Assembly (NCBI GenBank): GCA_021850555.1
Contig: JAJZLX010000510.1
Span: forward strand, 1 to 12,965
Source: Pseudomonadota bacterium
Lineage (GTDB): Bacteria > Pseudomonadota > Gammaproteobacteria > Steroidobacterales > Steroidobacteraceae
Reading direction: 5' to 3'
DNA length: 12,965 nucleotides
The notes under the pieces were generated by a model that searched no databases, had not been told where the DNA came from, and saw only the letters and a list, made by a program, of their open reading frames with translations. Positions 6,420 through 12,965 of this stretch are shown here, in pieces. The translations under genes were made by a program, and so were the position numbers. Positions within the stretch are counted from its first letter, which is position 1; every line of letters starts with the position of its first letter.

Positions 6420-8125
6420 CTCACGTGGTCGTCGATCCCATCTCACGCATCGAAGGTCACCTGCGCATCGAGGCGGAGGTGGACGGGGGTGCGGTCACGC
6501 AGGCGTGGTCCTCTTCGACGATGTTCCGTGGCGTCGAGCTGATCCTCGAGGGGCGTGATCCGCGCGATGCGTGGGCGTTCACGCAGCGCATTTGTGGCGT
6601 GTGCACGACGGTGCATGCGATCGCTTCCATTCGCGCGGTGGAACACGCGATCGGGGCTAAGCCACCGCCGAACGCGCGCATTCTGCGCAACCTCGTCATG
6701 TCCGCGCAGAATGTCCATGATCACGTGATTCACTTCTATCATCTGCAGGCGCTCGATTGGGTCGACGTGGTGAGCGCGCTCTCGGGCGATCCAGCCAAGA
6801 CGTCCAGGCTGGCCCAGTCGATTTCGGACTGGCCGCTCTCGAGCGCGGAATATTTCTCGGATGTGCGCAAGCGCGTAAAGGCGTTCGTGGAGCGCGGGCA
6901 GCTCGGCATCTTCGCCAACGCTTACTGGGGGCACCCCGCCTATCGGTTGCCGCCGGAAGCCAACCTCATGGCGCTGGCGCACTACCTCAAGGCGCTCGAC
7001 TGGCAGCGGCGCTTCATCAAGATCCACGCCATCCTCGGCGGCAAGAACCCGCATCCGCAAAGTTTTCTGGTTGGGGGTATGGCGACGCCGGTCGATCCCG
7101 ATGCGCAGGCCGCTCTCAATATCGACACCATTACCGAGCTGCGCAAGCTCGTGGCCGACGGAGTGGATTTCGTCAGCCGAGTGTACGTACCCGATGTGCT
7201 GGCGATCGCGCCGTTTTACAAGGACTGGTTTTCGATCGGCTCCGGCGTCACAAACTACCTGTCGTACGGTGAGTTTCCGCTGGACGACAATGCCGATCCG
7301 ACGCTGTATATTCCGGCGGGAGTGATCCACGGCAACGATATCGCGCATATCGTCCCGGTCGATCAGACGAAGATCGACGAGTACGTTACGCATTCCTGGT
7401 ACGAATACACGGTCGGTAACGACAAGGGTCTGAATCCTTACCAGGGACAGACCAATCCCAAATTCACCGGTCCGAAGCCGCCGTTCAAGCGTCTTGACGT
7501 GCAGGAGAAGTATTCCTGGCTCAAGTCGCCGCGCTACGAGGGCGCGCCGATGCAGGTCGGACCGCTGTCGCGCATGCTGGTTGCGTACGGACTGGGACGT
7601 CCTTTGCGGGCGAAACAGTTGATCGACGGCGCCTTGACGCAGCTTGGGGCCCAGCCGAGCGCACTCTTTTCAACTCTCGGGCGCATCGCCGCGCGCGCCA
7701 TCGAGGCGCAGGTTCTGGTCGAGTCGATGGGAATGTGGGTCGAGCAGTTGGCCGAGCAGATGGCGCGCCGAGATTTCCGCATCCAGGACACCTCGCGCTG
7801 GGATCCGACCACATGGCCGCGGGAGTGCTTCGGCGCAGGTTTCCACGAGGCTCCCCGCGGTGCGCTCGGACATTGGGTGCACATTCGCGACGGCAAGATC
7901 GCAAAATATCAGTGCGTGGTGCCGAGCACGTGGAACGCCGGCCCACGGGATGCGCAGGGACAGCCCGGACCCTACGAGGCTTCTCTGGTGGGTACGCCGG
8001 TCGCGAGGCCGAAGCAACCGCTGGAGATCCTGCGGACGGTGCACTCGTTCGATCCGTGCATGGCCTGCGGGGTGCATGTCGTCGATACACGCAAACACGA
8101 GCTGGCGCGAGTGAGGGTGTCATGA
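6416..8125 (+). CDS. hyaB: [NiFe] uptake hydrogenase large (catalytic) subunit
   Basis: The large subunit holds the nickel-iron-cyanide/carbonyl centre that splits H2 at the periplasmic side of the inner membrane. The 569-residue length is normal. The L1 motif RICGVC supplies nickel ligands C60 and C63, and the L2 motif DPCMACGVH supplies C548 and C551. The tail after H554 (VVDTRKHELARVRVS, 15 residues) is the peptide that the maturation protease, encoded two genes downstream, removes after nickel insertion. There is no signal peptide, as expected for a subunit carried out by its Tat-targeted partner. GAGGAG precedes the ATG by 8 bases inside the end of hyaA, and the stop overlaps the next gene's start by ATGA. 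Confidence 0.97.
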   Translation: MTHVVVDPISRIEGHLRIEAEVDGGAVTQAWSSSTMFRGVELILEGRDPRDAWAFTQRICGVCTTVHAIASIRAVEHAIGAKPPPNARILRNLVMSAQNVHDHVIHFYHLQALDWVDVVSALSGDPAKTSRLAQSISDWPLSSAEYFSDVRKRVKAFVERGQLGIFANAYWGHPAYRLPPEANLMALAHYLKALDWQRRFIKIHAILGGKNPHPQSFLVGGMATPVDPDAQAALNIDTITELRKLVADGVDFVSRVYVPDVLAIAPFYKDWFSIGSGVTNYLSYGEFPLDDNADPTLYIPAGVIHGNDIAHIVPVDQTKIDEYVTHSWYEYTVGNDKGLNPYQGQTNPKFTGPKPPFKRLDVQEKYSWLKSPRYEGAPMQVGPLSRMLVAYGLGRPLRAKQLIDGALTQLGAQPSALFSTLGRIAARAIEAQVLVESMGMWVEQLAEQMARRDFRIQDTSRWDPTTWPRECFGAGFHEAPRGALGHWVHIRDGKIAKYQCVVPSTWNAGPRDAQGQPGPYEASLVGTPVARPKQPLEILRTVHSFDPCMACGVHVVDTRKHELARVRVS

Positions 8126-8808
8126 ACGCGGTGCCTTCGGAGCACCCGTTCCGAGTCGCGCTGGAGCGGGTATACGTCTGGGAGCTGCCCGTGCGGCTGG
8201 TGCATTGGCTGCTGTTCTTTTCGATCGTGATTCTGGCAGCTACGGGATACTACATCGGCAATCCGTTCTTCAGCGGTCAGCTGGTCATGGCGCGAGTGCG
8301 CGAGGTGCACCTGTATACCTCGATCGTGTTTACGCTGTGCGTGCTCGTACGAATCTATTGGGCGTTCGCGGGCAACCGATATGCGCGCTGGTCGGAGCTG
8401 ATTCCGGTTTCGGTGCGTCGGGTGCGCAGTCTGTGGAATTCGCTCCTGTTCTACACGTTTCTGCGGCGCGAGCCGGATGAGTACGCCGGGCACAACGGAC
8501 TTGCCGGCCTCACCTACGCGATCATATTCGGTGTGTATTTCGTGATGATCGCGACCGGTCTCGCGCTCTATCAGGTCTACGCGCCGGTCGGATCGCCATT
8601 ACACGGGTTCGCGTTCCTCATCCCGTTCTTCGGCGGACTACAGATCGCGCGCCTGATTCACCACATCGGAATGTGGGTCATTCTGCTCTTCATGGTGGTG
8701 CACCTGTATTTTGTGGTGCTGTACTCGACGGTCGAGCGCATGGGTATCTTCGATTCGATGCTTTCGGGTTTCAAATTTGTCCCACACAAGACGTCGGATA
8801 AGCCGTGA
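8122..8808 (+). CDS. hyaC: Hydrogenase b-type cytochrome subunit (HyaC/HupC type)
   Basis: This four-helix di-haem b cytochrome anchors the hydrogenase and passes its electrons to the quinone pool. The 228-residue product has membrane segments near 25-46, 61-83, 130-151 and 179-202. Candidate haem-ligand histidines are H28 in helix 1, H63 in helix 2, and H180/H181 and H194 in the last helix, the usual pattern of this family. Its start overlaps the large-subunit stop (ATGA), so it is probably made in step with the other subunits. An N-terminal stretch ERVYVWELPVRLVHW is typical of the family. Confidence 0.93.
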   Translation: MNAVPSEHPFRVALERVYVWELPVRLVHWLLFFSIVILAATGYYIGNPFFSGQLVMARVREVHLYTSIVFTLCVLVRIYWAFAGNRYARWSELIPVSVRRVRSLWNSLLFYTFLRREPDEYAGHNGLAGLTYAIIFGVYFVMIATGLALYQVYAPVGSPLHGFAFLIPFFGGLQIARLIHHIGMWVILLFMVVHLYFVVLYSTVERMGIFDSMLSGFKFVPHKTSDKP

Positions 8809-8837
8809 CGATGAGCGGCGCACAAGGCGGAGCGCAG

Positions 8838-9377
8838 ATGCGTGTGCCCGTGCTTGTCCTGGGACTAGGCAACGTGCTGCTCGGCGATGACGGGCTCGGC
8901 CCTATCAGCCTCGCGCGAATCGAGCGGGATTATCGGATACCCCCGGGCGTGCGCCTGGTCGAAGGTGGCACGTTGGGCCTGACGCTGCTCGGTGAGCTTG
9001 CGCAAGCCGTGCATGTCATCCTGGTCGACGCAGTAGCCACCGGCGAGCCGCCCGGTACGTTGGTGCGCCTGGACGGCGAGGCGGTCAGGGATGCGGTGCG
9101 CGAGCGATTATCGGTGCATCAGGTCGGGGTCGCTGACCTGCTCGATGCCGCGCGGCTGATCGGCTGCTATCCGGATTCGGTCGTGCTGCTGGGCTTGGCT
9201 CCGGGGTCGATACGGCTCGGCTTCGAGCGTACGCAACCCGTTGAGGAAGCAATCGGTACGCTGGTGTCCGCTGTGGTTCGAGAGGTAACGAGCCTTGGCT
9301 ATGAGTTGGTCGCGCAACCTCGTGCTGGTGCGGCCGATCGCCCTATTCATGCTCTTGTGCGACATTTCGGGCTGTAA
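8838..9377 (+). CDS. hyaD: Hydrogenase maturation endopeptidase (HyaD/HupD family)
   Basis: This cytosolic protease removes the C-terminal tail of the large subunit once nickel is in place. The fold signature LVLGLGNVLLGDDGLGP is at the N-terminus. The likely nickel-sensing residues are the second Asp of GDDG, the Asp of ILVDAV and the His of SVHQVGVADLL. The first is Glu in E. coli HybD, but Asp occurs in other members of the family. I chose ATG 8838 because GGCGGAG lies 5 bases before it and the motif follows at once, giving 179 residues. An ATG at 8811 and a GTG at 8805 that overlaps the hyaC stop are possible alternatives. Its 3' end overlaps the following cytochrome gene. Confidence 0.88.
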   Translation: MRVPVLVLGLGNVLLGDDGLGPISLARIERDYRIPPGVRLVEGGTLGLTLLGELAQAVHVILVDAVATGEPPGTLVRLDGEAVRDAVRERLSVHQVGVADLLDAARLIGCYPDSVVLLGLAPGSIRLGFERTQPVEEAIGTLVSAVVREVTSLGYELVAQPRAGAADRPIHALVRHFGL

Positions 9378-9696
9378 GAGCAGGGGTTCGGCAGCTCCGG
9401 ATGCGTTTTTGTCATCGAGCGCGGCCCGGCGTGCCGGGGCGCGGCTATATGCGGTCCGCTGCGCGGTTTGTCACGGCGCCGACGGCCGGGGGAACGGACC
9501 GCGCCAGAGCTTCATGGTGCCACCGCCGGGAGACCTCACCGTTCCCCTCTGGTCGCGTCCGCAGGACGCGGACCGTACGTTCGTGGTCATCCGCGAGGGG
9601 ATTACACGAACCGCCATGACGGGCTGGCCCGCCTTTAGCGATCGGCAAACCTGGGAACTCGTCGCGTACATCGAGTCCCTGGATCACGGCGCCTGA
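9301..9696 (+). CDS. Monohaem c-type cytochrome, probable lipoprotein
   Basis: The 131-residue product has a short basic N-terminus, a hydrophobic stretch and a lipobox-like ISGC with C25 as the lipidated residue, so it is probably tethered in the periplasm. The haem site is CAVCH at 54-58, and M106 in TAMTGWPAF is the likely sixth ligand, as in small class I cytochromes c. ATG 9301 lies inside hyaD and gives a 77-base overlap in another frame; a GTG at 9322 would shorten the overlap. No strong ribosome binding site precedes either. Its place between the protease and hypA suggests a role as an electron acceptor for, or link from, the hydrogenase to another cytochrome or oxidase. That role is inferred from position only, as the standard hya/hup set has no such gene. 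Confidence 0.85.
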   Translation: MSWSRNLVLVRPIALFMLLCDISGCKSRGSAAPDAFLSSSAARRAGARLYAVRCAVCHGADGRGNGPRQSFMVPPPGDLTVPLWSRPQDADRTFVVIREGITRTAMTGWPAFSDRQTWELVAYIESLDHGA

Positions 9697-9717
9697 AGCG
9701 CAGGCGAGAGCACGCAG

Positions 9718-10071
9718 ATGCATGAACTCTCGATCTGTCAGGCGCTGATGGAGGAAGTGGAACGTATTGCCCGCGAGCAGCGCGCCCGCCGGATCGTGGC
9801 GGTGACGGTCAAGATTGGCCCTCTTTCGGGAGTGGAGCCTGCGCTGCTCGAGAGCGCGTACCCGCTCGCGAGCGCCGGCACGGCTGCGGCCGACTCGCGC
9901 TTGATCGTCGAACGTTCCGAACTGCGAGTGCAGTGCCTGGAGTGCGGCGCGGACTCGCAGGCGCAGGGCACGAGGGTGGTTTGTGCCCGCTGCGGTCACT
10001 GGCGTGTTCGGATTCTCGCCGGTCAAGAGCTGCTTCTCACGCGCGTGGAGCTGGAACGTGAGGATGCGTGA
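9718..10071 (+). CDS. hypA: Hydrogenase nickel incorporation protein HypA
   Basis: HypA is a cytosolic nickel chaperone that works with HypB to deliver nickel to the hydrogenase large-subunit precursor. The 117-residue product has the hallmark MHELSI start, with H2 as nickel ligand, and a zinc site built from C73-x2-C76 and C89-x2-C92. Its length is normal. A GAGAG about 8 bases upstream serves as ribosome binding site. It starts 21 bases after the cytochrome c stop and closes the operon. No hypB, C, D, E or F follows, so the rest of the maturation set must be elsewhere in the genome. Confidence 0.95.
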   Translation: MHELSICQALMEEVERIAREQRARRIVAVTVKIGPLSGVEPALLESAYPLASAGTAAADSRLIVERSELRVQCLECGADSQAQGTRVVCARCGHWRVRILAGQELLLTRVELEREDA

Positions 10072-10149
10072 GACGCTCGCGAGAGCCTTGCGTTCGCTGG
10101 TGCGGGAAGTCCGACGTAACGCGCGGGCGGTGATGAGACTCGAATTTCG

Positions 10150-10186
10150 ATAGGGACAATCTATTGAAATCATAGAATCATTCGAA
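10150..10186 (+). promoter_or_regulatory. OxyR binding site upstream of katG
   Basis: The sequence fits the OxyR tetrad pattern ATAG-N7-CTAT-N7-ATAG-N7-CTAT with exact spacing. ATAG is at 10150-10153, CTAT at 10161-10164, ATAG at 10172-10175, and only the last tetrad is off (CGAA at 10183-10186). katG is a classical OxyR target, and the site lies directly before a possible -35 element. This is a strong match judged by eye; the matching regulator gene is not in the window. Confidence 0.75.
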
Positions 10187-12573
<2,387 letters not shown>

Positions 12574-12680
12574 GCGTGAATCGCGGCCGGGCCAACTGAC
12601 AGCGCTTGCGGCAGGTCCCTCCAAACGTCCGGGAGAGCGTCCGGGCGGGGGGTCGGGGCGGCCACGATGCATGCTCGATC
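12574..12680. other. Convergent gap between katG and the MBL-fold gene
   Basis: This 107-base gap separates two convergent genes. It holds a direct repeat CGTCCGGG (twice, about 12627-12646) and a G-rich run, but no hairpin followed by T's, so no intrinsic terminator is visible. Confidence 0.35.
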
Positions 12681-12965
12681 TCAGAGCACGCCGATGGGGA
12701 TCTTGAGGTAATGCACGCCGTTGCTCTCTGGCGCCGGAAGTCGGCCGGCCCGTATGTTGACCTGCACCGACGGCAGAATGAGGGCGGGCATCTCCAGGGT
12801 CGTGTCGCGGTTGGCTCTCATGAGGACGAAAGCATCCTCGTCGACGCCGAGTCTGACGTGAACGTTGGCGCGGCGCTGTTCCTCGACGGTAGTTTCCCAG
12901 GCAAATCGCTTCCGGTCAGGGGTGCCGTAGTCGTGGCCGACGAACATGCGTGTGGATGACGGCAG
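12681..12965 (-). CDS. MBL-fold metallo-hydrolase, persulfide dioxygenase (ETHE1/Blh)-like, 3' part
   Basis: Only the last 94 codons are inside the window; the frame is open to the right edge. The visible part begins LPSSTRMFVGHDYG, where the His of GHDY matches a metal ligand of the glyoxalase II/ETHE1 branch of the metallo-beta-lactamase fold. It continues with FAWETTVEEQR, NVHV, LILPSVQVNIRAG and a C-terminal YLKIP. I associate this order with ETHE1/Blh-type proteins, which oxidise persulfides such as glutathione persulfide to sulfite using iron. The metal-binding HxHxDH motif lies in the missing N-terminal part, so the exact reaction cannot be fixed. It converges with katG. Confidence 0.82.
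   Translation of the reverse strand: MPSSTRMFVGHDYGTPDRKRFAWETTVEEQRRANVHVRLGVDEDAFVLMRANRDTTLEMPALILPSVQVNIRAGRLPAPESNGVHYLKIPIGVL

Noticed and set aside
6443..7393. Long minus-strand frame opposite the large subunit
   Set aside because: Antisense shadow of hyaB with no recognisable domains.
12624..12650. Direct repeat CGTCCGGG as a mobile-element scar or terminator
   Set aside because: Two 8-base copies are within chance for high-GC DNA, and there are no inverted ends, hairpin or T tract.

Overview
The window is high-GC bacterial DNA with short intergenic gaps. Its content (Tat export, a TonB-dependent receptor, an OxyR-type operator before katG, a membrane-bound uptake hydrogenase) points to a proteobacterium, most likely a chemolithotrophic or facultatively H2-oxidising beta/gammaproteobacterium. 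That placement is inferred from gene content only. No rRNA, tRNA, CRISPR array or intact insertion sequence was seen.

Layout. 1-326 (minus): 5' part of a Tat-exported protein of unknown function. 564-1900 (minus): a TonB-dependent receptor broken by a -1 frameshift near 1083 and lacking most of its barrel, called a pseudogene. 1901-2270: a divergent gap with a small ORF that has a strong ribosome binding site. 2271-4307 (plus): a complete ftsH, probably an accessory copy. 4308-5270: about 960 bp without a convincing gene, holding several short minus-strand frames and a 9-bp hairpin followed by T's. 5271-10071 (plus): a six-gene [NiFe] hydrogenase operon: small subunit, large subunit, cytochrome b anchor, maturation endopeptidase, a c-type cytochrome lipoprotein, and hypA. 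10072-10395: an AT-rich control region with a near-canonical OxyR site. 10396-12573 (plus): katG. 12681-12965 (minus): 3' end of an MBL-fold hydrolase of the persulfide dioxygenase/ETHE1 type, convergent with katG.

How the genes fit together. The hydrogenase heterodimer is exported folded by the Tat signal on the small subunit and oxidises H2 at the periplasmic face. Electrons leave through the four-helix cytochrome b and possibly through the monohaem lipoprotein encoded in the same operon. HyaD-type protease and HypA serve nickel-site assembly; hypB-F are not in the window. ftsH (membrane protein quality control) and katG (peroxide removal) flank the operon, but no shared regulation is visible.

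The most interesting point is the small subunit: the second cysteine of the usual proximal-cluster CxxC is an asparagine (C61-A-G-N64), while all other cluster ligands are present, and there is one extra cysteine (C290) next to the medial-cluster ligands. Other points are a run of eight G's inside the ribosome binding site of the operon's first gene, the cytochrome c gene overlapping the protease gene by 77 bp, and the OxyR operator before katG.
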